From assembly GCA_965227335.1 (NCBI GenBank), contig CBDDFV010000001.1:558001-622000 (forward strand): a DNA stretch of 64,000 bases, written 5' to 3'. A model generated the notes under the pieces. That model had not been told where the DNA came from and searched no databases. It saw only the letters and a program-made list of their open reading frames with translations. The DNA is from CBDDFV01 sp965227335. Lineage in GTDB: Bacteria > Planctomycetota > Phycisphaerae > Phycisphaerales > SM1A02. How positions within the stretch are numbered: the stretch's first letter is position 1; every line of letters begins with the position of its first letter. Positions 1 through 13,609 of this stretch are shown here, one piece after another. The translations under genes and the position numbers were made by a program.

Positions 1-334
1 CGACGTCGTGGGACGCTTCCTCGATGGCCGCGGTGCGGGCGGCCGTCGCTTCGGCGGCGCGAAGCGCGGCGGCGGGAACGCGATGGTCCATCACCGCCAG
101 CAGGTCGCCCGCCTGCACCTGTTGTCCTTCCTTGACGTGCACCGCGTCGATGACGCCGTCCAGAGGAACGGACAGCGTGACGTTCCGGCGCGGCTGGACG
201 ACGCCGGTCGCGGCGGGGGCGTTCACGCGCCGTTCGCGCGGGTTCGGCTGGGCGGCGGCGTCGACGGCGAGACTCGACGTGAGGCCGGCGGCGAGGAAAA
301 GGGCGACGGCGGGGATGAAGCGTCGGTCGGTCAT
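1..334 (-). CDS. HlyD-family periplasmic adaptor, N-terminal part (cut by window edge)
   Basis: The ATG at 334 starts MTDRRFIPAVALFLAAGL, a signal peptide ending near AVDAAAQ. It is followed by a lipoyl/biotinyl-like half motif (GVIDAVHVKEGQQVQAGDLL, then AVMDHRV) and the start of an Ala/Glu-rich helix that looks like the coiled-coil hairpin of membrane-fusion proteins. The reading frame runs off the left edge, so at least half of a normal adaptor is missing. It lies 17 bases downstream of the M50/HlyD gene on the same strand and is probably the last visible gene of the giant-protein operon. The family role is to bridge an inner-membrane component to an outer-membrane exit. The function in this particular operon is inferred from its neighbours. 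Confidence 0.8.
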   Translation of the reverse strand, partial: MTDRRFIPAVALFLAAGLTSSLAVDAAAQPNPRERRVNAPAATGVVQPRRNVTLSVPLDGVIDAVHVKEGQQVQAGDLLAVMDHRVPAAALRAAEATAARTAAIEEASHDV

Positions 335-351
335 GGTCGGGGTCTCCGGAA

Positions 352-2508
352 TCAGCTCAGGCGGAGGCGCTGGAGAAACTGCTGGAGTCGTCGGGTCAGG
401 AAGTCGCCGATCGGCTCCCACGCCGCGTCGAAGCGGACCTGCATGGTCATGCCCGGGCGGAGATCGGGGGCGGGCTGATCGGTCGGCGGGTCGAAGGCGA
501 TGCGAATGTCGAAGTACGCTTCCGAGGCGCGGCGGTCCTGATCGATGACGATCGACCCGCCGCCTTCCGCGGTGAGGGCGGGCTCGTCGATCGTGCGGGC
601 GCCGGCGGGGGCGATTGAGACGATGCGCCCGGGAATGACGTCGTCGGGGCGGGCGACGGTGCGGCACCAGACCTGATCGCCCGGCTGCGGCGTGGAGTCG
701 GCGAGCAGTTCAGCGCGGGCGAGGACGCGGAGTTCGACGCCGCCGGACGTGATGCGGGCGATCTCATCGCCTTTCGCGATGAACGCGCCGAGTTCACGGG
801 GGTCGCGGCAGGCGAGGACGAGGCCGCCCTGCGGCGCGCGGATCGTGAGATCGCGCTGATCGGCCGCCGCGTCCTCGTACTCGCGTTCGTAGACCGTCAG
901 TCGTTCGCGTTCGATTTCCGCCTGCGCGCGGTCGGTGGACTCAAGGAGCAGGACGCGGAGGGCGGCGAGGTCGCGCCGGGCGGCGACGACGTCGACGCGA
1001 TTCTCGGTCGCGGGGTGGGTGAGCACGACGAGCGGGTCGTCCGCCCGCACCGCGTCTTTCGGATGGGTGCGGACGGCGGCGAGGAACCCGTCGGCGGACG
1101 CGCGGACGATGTGTTCGTCGTCGGGGGCGACGACGCCGGCCGCTTCGACGGGGCGGGGCAGGGGGGCGAGGGCGACGCCGGCGGGAATCGCGCCGAAGAG
1201 CAGCACGCTGAGGGCGATCGCGCGTCCGCGGACGGGGGCGGTGACGGGGGACAGCCAGAGGTGACGGATCGTCGCCGCGACGGCCCCGATCAGCGTCGTG
1301 GTCAGGTAGATCGCCGCGAGGAGCAGGCCGAGGAGGAAGAACTTCGTCGCGATGACAGCGCAGATCGACGTGACGAGCACGACCTTGTAGATCGCCGACG
1401 CGACGCCGTAGACCAGCAGGGTGATCCAGGTCCAGCGCGGGTAACGGCCGCGCGGATCCGGCAGGCCGAGCAGTCGGCGGTTGACGACGCCCTGCAGTTC
1501 GCGGGACGCCCGTCGCCGGAGGTTGGGCATGTCGATGAGATCGCTGAGGACGTAATAGCCGTCGTAGCGCATCAGCGGGTTCAGGTTGAAGCCCACGGTG
1601 ACGACGCTGGCGAGCAGGAACGTCTGGTACGCGAAGGTGTTGAGTCCGCCGACGTCGCTCGCGGCCCAGGCGAAGAGGGCGATCGCGGCGATGACGGACT
1701 CCACGTACATGCCGGCGAGACACACCATGATGCGCTCGCGTTTGCGGACGAAGCCCCACGCGGCGGTGGCGTCGACATAGGCGCACGGCGTGAACGCGAT
1801 CAGCAGCACGCCCATCTCGGGCACGTGTCCTCCGTAGCGTTTGCAGGCGTAGGCGTGTCCGAACTCGTGGATGACCTTGAGTCCGACGAGCTGGATCCAG
1901 AGCAGGGCGAGGTTCTGCGCGTCCAGGATCGAGAGCAGGGGGGCGGCGAGATCGTCGCGCCGCGCCCAGGCGACGACGGTCGCCGCCGCCATCAGGATCA
2001 TCCACAGCACGAACGCGGTGCGGGTGAAGAGCAGGCGTCCGAGGTGGATCGTGCGGTCGAGCAGGGCGTCCGGGTTGTAGAGGGGGATGCGGAAGAAGAT
2101 GAACGCGGACATGAGCAGGCCGCGCCGCTCGAGTTTCTTTCGGCGCAGGAAGCGCTGGTAGAGCGCGCGGTCGTCGCTGACGGGCAGCGTGAGGAAGCCG
2201 AGCCGATGGAGCTGGACGATGAGTTCGTAGAAGTCCTCCTCGTCGCGACGCTCCATCCGTTCGCGGCCGATGAAGTGCTCGAAGATCTCGCCGAGCGTAC
2301 GGTCGTCGCGGAGGGCGACGAGGATGTCATAGTCTTCGGGCGAGACCTGGTGCGACTGGAAGGTGATCGGATCGCGGATGATGTAGTTGGCTTCGCCGTG
2401 GAAGACGTGACGCGAGACCTCGAGATCGTCGCGGAGACGCACGGTGACGCCGCGCAAGCGGTCCGCGTACGACGGGGCGTCGGGCTGGTTCGGGGGGGCG
2501 ACGGTCAC
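352..2508 (-). CDS. Polytopic M50 (site-2) zinc protease fused to HlyD-like domain
   Basis: 718 aa from a GTG at 2508 whose GTGA overlaps the stop of the upstream gene; an upstream in-frame extension is Arg-rich shadow sequence and was rejected. Residues about 25-110 resemble a PqqD-like winged helix. Several membrane segments follow, with the zinc motif HEFGH at 214-218 and the second M50 motif NPLMRYDGYY near 310-319. After about residue 450 comes a periplasmic part with lipoyl-like halves (ASADGFLAAVRTHPKDAV) and a beta-barrel as in HlyD. This is the layout of the 'putative peptide zinc metalloprotease' group found beside peptide or secretion genes. It probably processes or gates a substrate at the inner membrane; the best candidate substrate is the giant protein encoded first in the same operon. 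Family confident, role inferred. Confidence 0.88.
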   Translation of the reverse strand: MTVAPPNQPDAPSYADRLRGVTVRLRDDLEVSRHVFHGEANYIIRDPITFQSHQVSPEDYDILVALRDDRTLGEIFEHFIGRERMERRDEEDFYELIVQLHRLGFLTLPVSDDRALYQRFLRRKKLERRGLLMSAFIFFRIPLYNPDALLDRTIHLGRLLFTRTAFVLWMILMAAATVVAWARRDDLAAPLLSILDAQNLALLWIQLVGLKVIHEFGHAYACKRYGGHVPEMGVLLIAFTPCAYVDATAAWGFVRKRERIMVCLAGMYVESVIAAIALFAWAASDVGGLNTFAYQTFLLASVVTVGFNLNPLMRYDGYYVLSDLIDMPNLRRRASRELQGVVNRRLLGLPDPRGRYPRWTWITLLVYGVASAIYKVVLVTSICAVIATKFFLLGLLLAAIYLTTTLIGAVAATIRHLWLSPVTAPVRGRAIALSVLLFGAIPAGVALAPLPRPVEAAGVVAPDDEHIVRASADGFLAAVRTHPKDAVRADDPLVVLTHPATENRVDVVAARRDLAALRVLLLESTDRAQAEIERERLTVYEREYEDAAADQRDLTIRAPQGGLVLACRDPRELGAFIAKGDEIARITSGGVELRVLARAELLADSTPQPGDQVWCRTVARPDDVIPGRIVSIAPAGARTIDEPALTAEGGGSIVIDQDRRASEAYFDIRIAFDPPTDQPAPDLRPGMTMQVRFDAAWEPIGDFLTRRLQQFLQRLRLS

Positions 2509-4424
2509 AGCCAGAACCTCATCCGGAGTCGATCGATCACGCGATGGAGCGCGACCCACCAGACGGGTTTGGGTCCGGCGTCGATCTTCGCGACGCCGGC
2601 CACGCCGGGTCGGAGCCACGCCGCGTCGGGGGCGGCGAGTTCGCCTTCGGCGAGGAAGACGACCTTCCCGTCCTTCGCTTCCGCGCGGGGTCGGATCCGG
2701 GTCAGCGTGCAGTCCTGCGGGGCGTCGGGGCGGGCGTGACTGCGGAAGCGTCCGGTGGCGCCGGGGCCGAGCCACGGCGCGGCGGACTGGGGCAGTTCGA
2801 GTTCGATGGTCCACACGTCGTCCGACGCCGCCGCGAGCAGCGGCGCGCCCTGCTGCATCACCTGTCCGACGAGTCCGCGGAGGTCGCCGTCGAGGATGAT
2901 CCCGTCGTCCGTCGCGCGAACGACAGCGCGTTCGATCTGTCGGTCGACGAGGGCGAGTTGGGCTTCAAGCACCCGGCGTTCGGCCTCGGCGAGGCTGGCC
3001 CCCGCGACGTCGCCGGCCCCGCGGGCGTACTGCTCTTCGAGCGAGAACACGCGGATCTCGCGCCACAGACGTTCCGCCTCGAGTTCAAGGTCGCCGGTGT
3101 CGAAGGTGACGAGCGGGTCGCCGGTCTGAACGCGATCGCCGGGCTGAACGTGTACGGCGGCGATGACGCCTTCGATCGGCGCCGCGAACTCGCGGATGTC
3201 ATGCGGCTGAATGGTGCACGCGACGGTGATGCGGTGCGTGGTCGTGCCGTATACGAACCAGTACATGAACCCGACGAAAGCGAGGAGCAGGGCCTTGCGT
3301 CCCCAGCCGGTCGGCGCGACGAGCCAGCGGGCGCCCGCCGCGACCCGGTCCTTTGCGTGGCCGGGCAAGGAGCGTCCCGCGCGTTCGACCAGCGTGAGCG
3401 ACGGGGCGAGCGGTTCGACGAGGTTGCGCACCGTGTCGAGTTCGTCGGCGGTGAAGGGACGTTCGCGATCGCGTCGCACGCTGATGACCGCGACGCAGAC
3501 GCCGTCGACGAGAAGGGGGATCGACGCCACCGCGGCGCTGCTCGCGGCGGTGTGCCACCGTCGGTGCAGGCGGTGCCCGGTCGAGAGCGGTTCGTGCGAC
3601 CACTTGTCTTCGAGCTGACAGATGAGCGGCTCGCCCGCGTCGAGGCATTCCTCCATCGCCTGGCGAACGTGAATCGTTCCGGGCGACCGGCGTTTGATCT
3701 CGTCAAAGCCGGAGATGGCGAGCAGGTTCACCGATCGGCCTCGCGCGACGCCGAGCGCGACCTGCTCGCATCCGATCTTGTTGCGGAGGTTGTTGGTGAT
3801 CGCGAACGCGAACTCCTGCAGCGAGGCGTAGCGGGCGGCCCGCTGGATGCCGCGGGTGAGCGCGGTTTCGCGGGCCTTCGCCGAGGCGACGGCGCCGTCG
3901 GGAACCCGTCCGGAGACGAGGGCGGCGAGCGCGCGGAACTCGCTGTGCATGGACTCGCCGTCGGCGGGGCTGGCGCAGCGGGTGAGCAACGCGATGGCGC
4001 CGCGGGGCCGGCCGTGATCATCCGAGATCAACGCCGACATCGCGATGACCTGCACCTCGGCGTCGTCGTCGGTCGACGCGTCGTTGTTTGCGCGCGCGCG
4101 ATAGAGTCGGGCCTGGGCCCGCTGTCCGGTCTGGGTTTCGATCAGGAGCGCTTCGGCGACGGCGGACCATCGCGGCGAAGCGCGATCATCGTCGCCCGCG
4201 GTGTAGCGGTCCTCGATGTCGCCGCCCTGTCCGCGCACGGTGAGCAGGCCGAGCGCGGTTCCGAAGTGGACCGCGATCGCACGAAACGAACGCTGGTAGT
4301 AGTCCGACGCCGACGACGCTCCGCTCGCAATCTCGATCAGCGCACCGTAGATGTCGGAGGCGCTTTCGTCCTCGGGCGTCCACTCGGGGGGGGATCGGGG
4401 GATGGAGGGATGCGGCGTGGTCAC
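2505..4424 (-). CDS. GAF-domain sensor fused to HlyD-type membrane fusion protein
   Basis: 639 aa. Residues about 40-175 and 195-345 look like two GAF-type domains, the second clearer (VASIPLLVDGVCVAVISVRR is typical of a GAF beta-sheet). A single membrane segment lies at about 376-392, followed by a HlyD-like periplasmic part from 410: a lipoyl half EFAAPIEGVIAAVHVQPGDR, a helical hairpin, and a C-terminal beta-barrel. The order GAF, membrane, adaptor places a cytoplasmic small-molecule sensor directly on an export adaptor. It starts 33 bases after the PilZ gene and its stop overlaps the GTG of the M50 gene, so the three are almost certainly one transcript. The GAF ligand cannot be told from sequence. 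Confidence 0.85.
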   Translation of the reverse strand: MTTPHPSIPRSPPEWTPEDESASDIYGALIEIASGASSASDYYQRSFRAIAVHFGTALGLLTVRGQGGDIEDRYTAGDDDRASPRWSAVAEALLIETQTGQRAQARLYRARANNDASTDDDAEVQVIAMSALISDDHGRPRGAIALLTRCASPADGESMHSEFRALAALVSGRVPDGAVASAKARETALTRGIQRAARYASLQEFAFAITNNLRNKIGCEQVALGVARGRSVNLLAISGFDEIKRRSPGTIHVRQAMEECLDAGEPLICQLEDKWSHEPLSTGHRLHRRWHTAASSAAVASIPLLVDGVCVAVISVRRDRERPFTADELDTVRNLVEPLAPSLTLVERAGRSLPGHAKDRVAAGARWLVAPTGWGRKALLLAFVGFMYWFVYGTTTHRITVACTIQPHDIREFAAPIEGVIAAVHVQPGDRVQTGDPLVTFDTGDLELEAERLWREIRVFSLEEQYARGAGDVAGASLAEAERRVLEAQLALVDRQIERAVVRATDDGIILDGDLRGLVGQVMQQGAPLLAAASDDVWTIELELPQSAAPWLGPGATGRFRSHARPDAPQDCTLTRIRPRAEAKDGKVVFLAEGELAAPDAAWLRPGVAGVAKIDAGPKPVWWVALHRVIDRLRMRFWL

Positions 4425-4457
4425 GTCTCGGGGGGCTGGAGTGAAGGCGAACGCGGG

Positions 4458-4952
4458 TCAGTCGAGGAGGTCCTGGTCGCTCACCGAGCCGGGCAGCGTC
4501 ACCGGCGTCAGGAACGTGAAGCCCGCTTCAAACGCGTCCTCCCGAACGAGCCGGCAGCGGAGGCAGCGGGCGAACGCGGGCGGCAGGTCGATCACCTTGC
4601 GGTCAAAAGTGAGCCAGTAGATGTCGCCGACCTGGAGCGGCGTGGGAAGGAGGATCAGACAGCCGCCCGACGAGACGTCGCCGCTCACGCCCTGCACCTT
4701 CAGCGCGCGTCGTTCGCTCGCGTTCCCCGGCTGGCAGGTGATGCGGCAGCGCACCGTGATGCGGGTGTGCGACCGCTGCTGCTGCACGGCGTCCGGCGTG
4801 TTCTGTTCCAGCTCGAGCAGAAGGTCGAGCGAACTCTCAGATTGGCTGGCGTCTCCGTCGATCACACCGCTCCCGAACCTCGTCCATAGAACAACCGGTC
4901 CGCCAGACCGATCGCTCCCCCGATGCGCGCGGCGGACCTGCTCGATAAGCAT
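4458..4952 (-). CDS. PilZ-domain protein (putative c-di-GMP receptor)
   Basis: 164 aa if the first ATG is used; the first 50 residues look non-conserved, so a later start is possible. The PilZ signature is present: an Arg motif RSHTR near residue 62 followed about 30 residues later by DVSSGG, matching RxxxR and (D/N)xSxxG. No other domain and no membrane segment is seen. PilZ proteins bind cyclic di-GMP and often switch exopolysaccharide or adhesin export. The gene sits 30 bases after the giant surface-protein gene and 33 bases before the GAF-HlyD gene, all in one direction, so it is a plausible cytoplasmic regulator of export of the giant protein. Family assignment is from motifs; the role is inferred from context. 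Confidence 0.85.
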   Translation of the reverse strand: MLIEQVRRAHRGSDRSGGPVVLWTRFGSGVIDGDASQSESSLDLLLELEQNTPDAVQQQRSHTRITVRCRITCQPGNASERRALKVQGVSGDVSSGGCLILLPTPLQVGDIYWLTFDRKVIDLPPAFARCLRCRLVREDAFEAGFTFLTPVTLPGSVSDQDLLD

Positions 4953-7900
4953 CGGTCCCGAATGGCGCGGGGTTGAGTCCGATCACCCCTTCCGACTGCG
5001 TTCGGCCTCGGTCTCATCGTCCACGTCGCGCCGCATCCCGGCGACCGCCCGGAGCAGGCCCCATAACGCGGGCAGGAAGCCGGCCTCGGCGGCGCCCGCG
5101 GCCTGCTCCTCGTTCTCGGACCATCGGCTCATCCGTTCCAGTTCGGCGATGGTGCGGTCGACGTCGCCGGGGGCCGCGTCCTCGAGATCGCGTCCGCCGC
5201 GCTCGCCGTCGAGGGCGAGGGGTTCGAGATCGAGATCGAGCAGGGATTCGGGCGCGACATCGTCGAGCCGGGCCTGACGCTCCGCCGCGCTGGTCAGATC
5301 ACCCGCGAAGTCGACGACCTCCGCGCCGAACAGCGGGTCCTCGAGGGGGGTGTCGCTGCGGTCATCGGCGGCGTCCGGGTTCGGATCGGGCGGTTCGAGG
5401 GCGGGATCGACGATGACGGGTTCATCGGCTTCGTCGGCGACCTCGTCGCCCGTGACCAGGAGCTGGCTGAGGTCGACGTCGGCCCATTCGTCGGTCGCGG
5501 GTTCGACGGGGGCGGGCGGCCGGGCGTCGGGCGTATCCCAGCGGATGGGATCGGGTTCGTCCTCGGGCAGGGGGAGCACCGTGATCGTCATCGTGACCGT
5601 CACTTCACCGCCCGCACCGTCGCTGACGGTGTAGGTGAACGTGTCGTCGCCCGCGAACTCGGGGCTCGGCGTGTACGTGAAGGTCCCGTCGCCGTGAGAG
5701 ACGACCTCGCCGTGTTCAGGCTGCGTGAACGAGGCGATCGTCAGCGTGTCGCCGTCGATGTCGGACGCGCCGGCGAGCAGGTTCCCGGTGGTGAGCGGGA
5801 CGCCCTGGGTGGTCATGTCGCTCTGGGCGTCGGCGACGGGGGCGTCGTTGACCGGCGCGACGTGAATGGTGAAGGCGTCGTCGACGATCGTGCGATCGCC
5901 GTTGGCCGCTTCCTCCGCCACGGCCTGCACCGTCACGGTGATGTCGCCGTTGAAGTCGGCCGGCGGGCGGAAGCTCAGGCCGTCCAGATCCGACACGTCA
6001 AGCCGCCACGACCCGTCGGGCTGCCGGACGCCGGCGGAGAGCACGCCGTCCGCGGGCAGGCCGGAGATCTGCACGGTCGTGGTTTCGGAACCGTCGACAT
6101 CGGGGTTGGTGATCGAGAGATCGAGGCTGATCCACGAATCCTCGTCGCCGACGGCGTCGCTGACGTCGAGGACGAACGCCTCCGCCGCGGCGTCGACCGT
6201 GACGTCGAGGGTGGCGGTGACTTCGGCCGTGGCGCCATTCTCGGTTTCCTGACTCCGGGCGGTGATGGTGAGCGTGAAGTCAGTTGCATCGTGGGCCGGC
6301 GGCGTGATGGTCAGGCCGTCGAGATCCGCCTCGCTCAGCGTCCAGGTCCCGTCCCCGTTGTCGGTCCCGGCCGAAAGCGTCGCCCCGGTCGGGACGCCGT
6401 CGACGGTGACGGTCAGGACTTCGGAACCGTCGGTGTCGACGAGCGCGGCGTCGATATCGAGCGGAATCGGCGTGTCTTCCGTGCCGGTCGCATCCGTCAC
6501 GGTCAGCGTCGGCGCATCAACGACTGGATCGACGACGACGTCGATCGTCGCGCTGGTGCTCGACACGTCGCCGTCGAGTTCGGCGGCGATGGCCGTCACG
6601 CTCAGCGTGAAGTCGTCCGCGTCGCCGGGCGCCAGCGTGATCGACAGGTTGTTGAGTTCATGCGGCGCGAGCGACCAGGTCCCGTCCCCGTTGTCGAAGC
6701 CGGCGGAGAGCGTCGCCCCGGCCGGGACGTCGGCCACCGTGACGGTGAGCGTTTCCGAGCCGTCCGTGTCGTTGAGCGCGGCGTTGATGTCGAGCGCAAT
6801 CGCATCGTCCTCCTCGCCCGCGACGGAACCGTCGACGGTCAGCGTCGGGGCGTCGGCGACGCCGGAGATCGTGACGCGGAGCGTGTCCGTGACATCGCGT
6901 CCGGCGCCGGTGGCCGTCTCCACGGTGTGGGCGGTGACGCTCAGATCGAACGCGCCGGACGCGTCCGCCGGGAGCGACACGGTGAGACCGTCGAGATCGT
7001 CGGGATCGAGCGTCCACGTCCCATCGCCGTTGTTCGTCCCCGCGGACAGGACGGCGTCCGCCGGGACGTCGCCGATGGTGATGGAGAGGACCTCGGATCC
7101 GTCCGTGTCGGAAAGAGCCGCGCTGATGTCGAGCGGGACGGGGGCGTCCTCGCTGCCGGAGGCGTCGTTCACCGACAGGTGCGCGGCGTCGGCGACGGGG
7201 CGGACGTCGACCCGCACCGCTTCCGTCACCGTGGTCGTCGCGCCGGTCGCGGCTTCCTCGGCTTCCGCGGTCACGGTGAGGTTCATGACCCCCGCCCAGT
7301 CCGCGGGCGGACGAATCCGGAGATTCGAGAGTTCGGCCGCGGTGAACGACCACGTGCCGTCGCCGTTGTTCGTGCCGGCGGTGAAGGTTGTCCCGGCCGG
7401 GTAATCCTCGATGGTGATGGTCAGCGATTCGGAGCCGTCCGTGTCGGTCAGCCCGCTCGAGATGGGGAGCAGGATCGAGGCGTCTTCGTCGCCCACCACG
7501 TCGGTCACGCTGAGGGTCGGGGCGTCGACCTCGGCGGTCACGGTGATGGTGTAGGTGGCGGGCGACTCCGACCACACGTCGCCGTCGCCGGCGGAGAACT
7601 GGAACGTCTCGACGCCGCTCCAGTGCGGGTCCGGCTGGTACGTCACGGCTCCGGCCGCGACATCCGCGGCGGAGACGACGTCGCCCGCTTCGAGCGGTGC
7701 GCCGTTGAGCAGGATCGTTCCGTGCTCGGGCGCGGCGTCGATGCGGTAGGACTCGATCACATCGCCGGTGTCGACATCGGCGCCGCTGAACGCGAGGACG
7801 GCGACGCTGTCTTCGGCGATCGTGTCGGCCGCGTCGTCAACGGTCGGGGCGTCGTTGACCGCGATGACGTCGACGGTGAACGTCTCGCTATGCGTGTGCT

Positions 7901-10258
7901 CATCGGCGTTGGGCCCTTCGTGGGTCGTGGCGGTGAGCGTGATGTCGAAGTCCTGGTCGAGGTCCTGCGGGGGCGTGATCTCGATCGCGTCGAGACTCCA
8001 CGCGTGGATATCGATCGGATCGCCGTCGGTCACGGTGTGCGAGTTGACGCCGTCGGAGATGACCGAGCCGATCGGCGCGCCGCTCAGTTCGAGGCTGGTC
8101 AGGGTTTCCGAGCCGTCCGTGTCGGCGAGGGCGGCGCTGAGGTTGAGCGGGATCGCCTCGTCCTCGAGTCCGGTTCCGCCGCCCATGGCGAGGTCCGCCG
8201 CGTCGGCCACGGCCGCGATCTCGATGCGGGCGGTGCCGGTGGGCGGGGCCCAGACCTGGCCGTCGGAGGCGCTGAACTGGAACCACGTCACGCCGCTCCA
8301 GTCGTCATCGGGCTGGAAGGTGAGGCCGCCCGCGACGACGTCGTCGTGGGAGATCTCATCGGCGGCGGTCGCTTCGACGCCGTTGATGAAGAGCGTGCCG
8401 TGCGTGGGCAGCGTGTCGATGCGGTACGCCTCCGCGAAGTCGCCGGTGTCGGGCTCGGTGGCTTCCACCGTGACGGTGAGCACCTGGTCCTCCGGGCCGA
8501 CCTGCACCGTGTCGGTCGGGATCGGCATGTCGTTGACGCCGGTCATCTGCACGGTCACGACGTCGCTCGCGGCGGCGGCAGCGCCGTTCGCGGACTCGCT
8601 CGACTCCACGGTGAGCGTGAGGTCGAAGTCGACGTCCCAGTTGACGGCGGGCGTGATCGCGAGCGCGTCCATGTCCCAGCCGGTGATGTCGACGGGAGCG
8701 CCGTTGGCCGTGACCACGCTGTTCACGCCGTCGCTGAAGGTGGAGCCGTCCGGGGCGCCGGCCACGGTGACGCGGGTGACGGACTCGCTGCCGTCGATGT
8801 CGGTGAGGCTCCAGTTGAAGTCGAGGTCGATCGCCGTCTCCTCGACGCCCGCCGCGTCGCCGGCGTCGACGATCGGCGCGTCGCCGACCGGGGTGACGTC
8901 GATCGTGATCGCCGCGGGATCGCCCCACGCCTCGCCGTCGAACGCGGCGTAGGTGAAGGTGGTCTGGCCCGACCAGTTGCCGTTCGGCGTGAACACCACG
9001 TTCCCCGCGTCGAGATCGGCGAAGGTGATGATGTCGCCGGGATCCAGCGGATCGCCGTTCAGACTCACCACGCCGTGCGGCGACGGGCTGTTCAGACGGA
9101 AGTACTCGACCGCATCGCCCACGTCAGGATCCACGGCGTCCATCGTGACCACGACCGGCGTGTCCTCGGGAGTCGAGAAACTCAACGCCTCCGAGATCGC
9201 GCCGTGGTTCACGCCGTCCACCGTGATGGTGACGGTGTCGATCGTGGTGAACGTGCCGTCCGTGCTTTCGAGCTGGAAGACGAAGTCCGTGGGCGTCAGG
9301 AAGTTGGGGGACTGGAAGAACGGCGTCAGCGTGTGGTCGTCCTCCAGCTCGATCGCCGGCCCGCTGATCTGCGTCCAGGTGTGCGTGAGCGGCTGACCGT
9401 CGGGGTCGTTCGCGCTGCCGGCCAGGGTGACCACCGAGGCGTCAGGCACGACCGTATCCGGACCGGCGTCGTTGGTCGGCGCATCGTTGTCCGCGTTGAC
9501 GAGCACCCGCACGATGTCCGTGACCGTCGTTTCGCCGTCGGAGACCGCAACCTCGAACGTGAGGTAGGAGTTCACGACGCTGTTCGGGGCGGTGAAGGTC
9601 GGCGTGGCGGTGTCCGCATCGTTGATCGTGACCGGCAGACCCCGCGTCTGCGTCCAGGTCCAGTTCAGATTGTCGGTGTCGATGTCCGTCGCGGTGGCGG
9701 TGAGCGTGACGAGATCGTCCTCGTCGACCTCGAGGTCCGGACCGGCGTCGACGGCCGGCGGATCGTTGTCCGCGGCGACGGTGACCGTCACCTGGTCGGA
9801 CACCGTGTGCACGCCGTCGGAGACCCGCAGCTCGAAGACCAGGGCGGTGTCGGCTTCAAGCTCCGGGGCGGTGAACGTCGGCGCGGACGCGGCGGGATCG
9901 GACAGCGTCACCGACGGACCGCTGATCTGCACCCACTCGTACGTCAGCGGCTGACCTTCGGGATCCTTGACGACGGGATTCAGCGAGACCGCCGCGTTCT
10001 CGGGCACGGTCTTGTCGTTCCCCGCGTTGACGCTCGGCGCATCGTCATCGGCGCGGATCATCACGTCGATCGTGTCGGTGGAGATCGTCCCCCCGTCGTT
10101 GATCTCGATCTGGAAGGTGACCACCGTGTCCGACAGCAGGTTGGGCGCCGTGAAGGTCGGAGCCCCGGTGTCGGCGTTCTTCAGCACGACCGTCGGACCG
10201 GCGAGCTGCGTCCACGTGTACTTGACCTGCTGGTCTTCCGGATCGTCCACCGTCGAGC

Positions 10259-13411
<3,153 letters not shown>

Positions 13412-13416
13412 ATCGG

Positions 13417-13425
13417 ACCTCCTCC
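13417..13425 (-). promoter_or_regulatory. Strong Shine-Dalgarno fixing the start of the giant protein
   Basis: The minus strand reads GGAGGAGGT six bases before the ATG at 13411, a near-perfect anti-SD match. It decides between the ATG at 13411 and the in-frame ATG at 13465. The 198 bases from 13412 to 13609 otherwise show no gene and no clear terminator. Confidence 0.75.
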
Positions 13426-13609
13426 GCCGCGCGGCACGCGCAGCCAAAGGGAGGAGCGACCACATCGCCCTCGCGCTTGACCCCGACCCGTCATCCCCCG
13501 CCCGTCACGCTGCTACAGGCCGAGCAGTTCGCCCGGTTCGCCGCGCACGGTGATCGCCGGCACGGTTATCCGACCCTGCCGCGCATCCGATCCCCGTCGT
13601 CTCCGTGTC

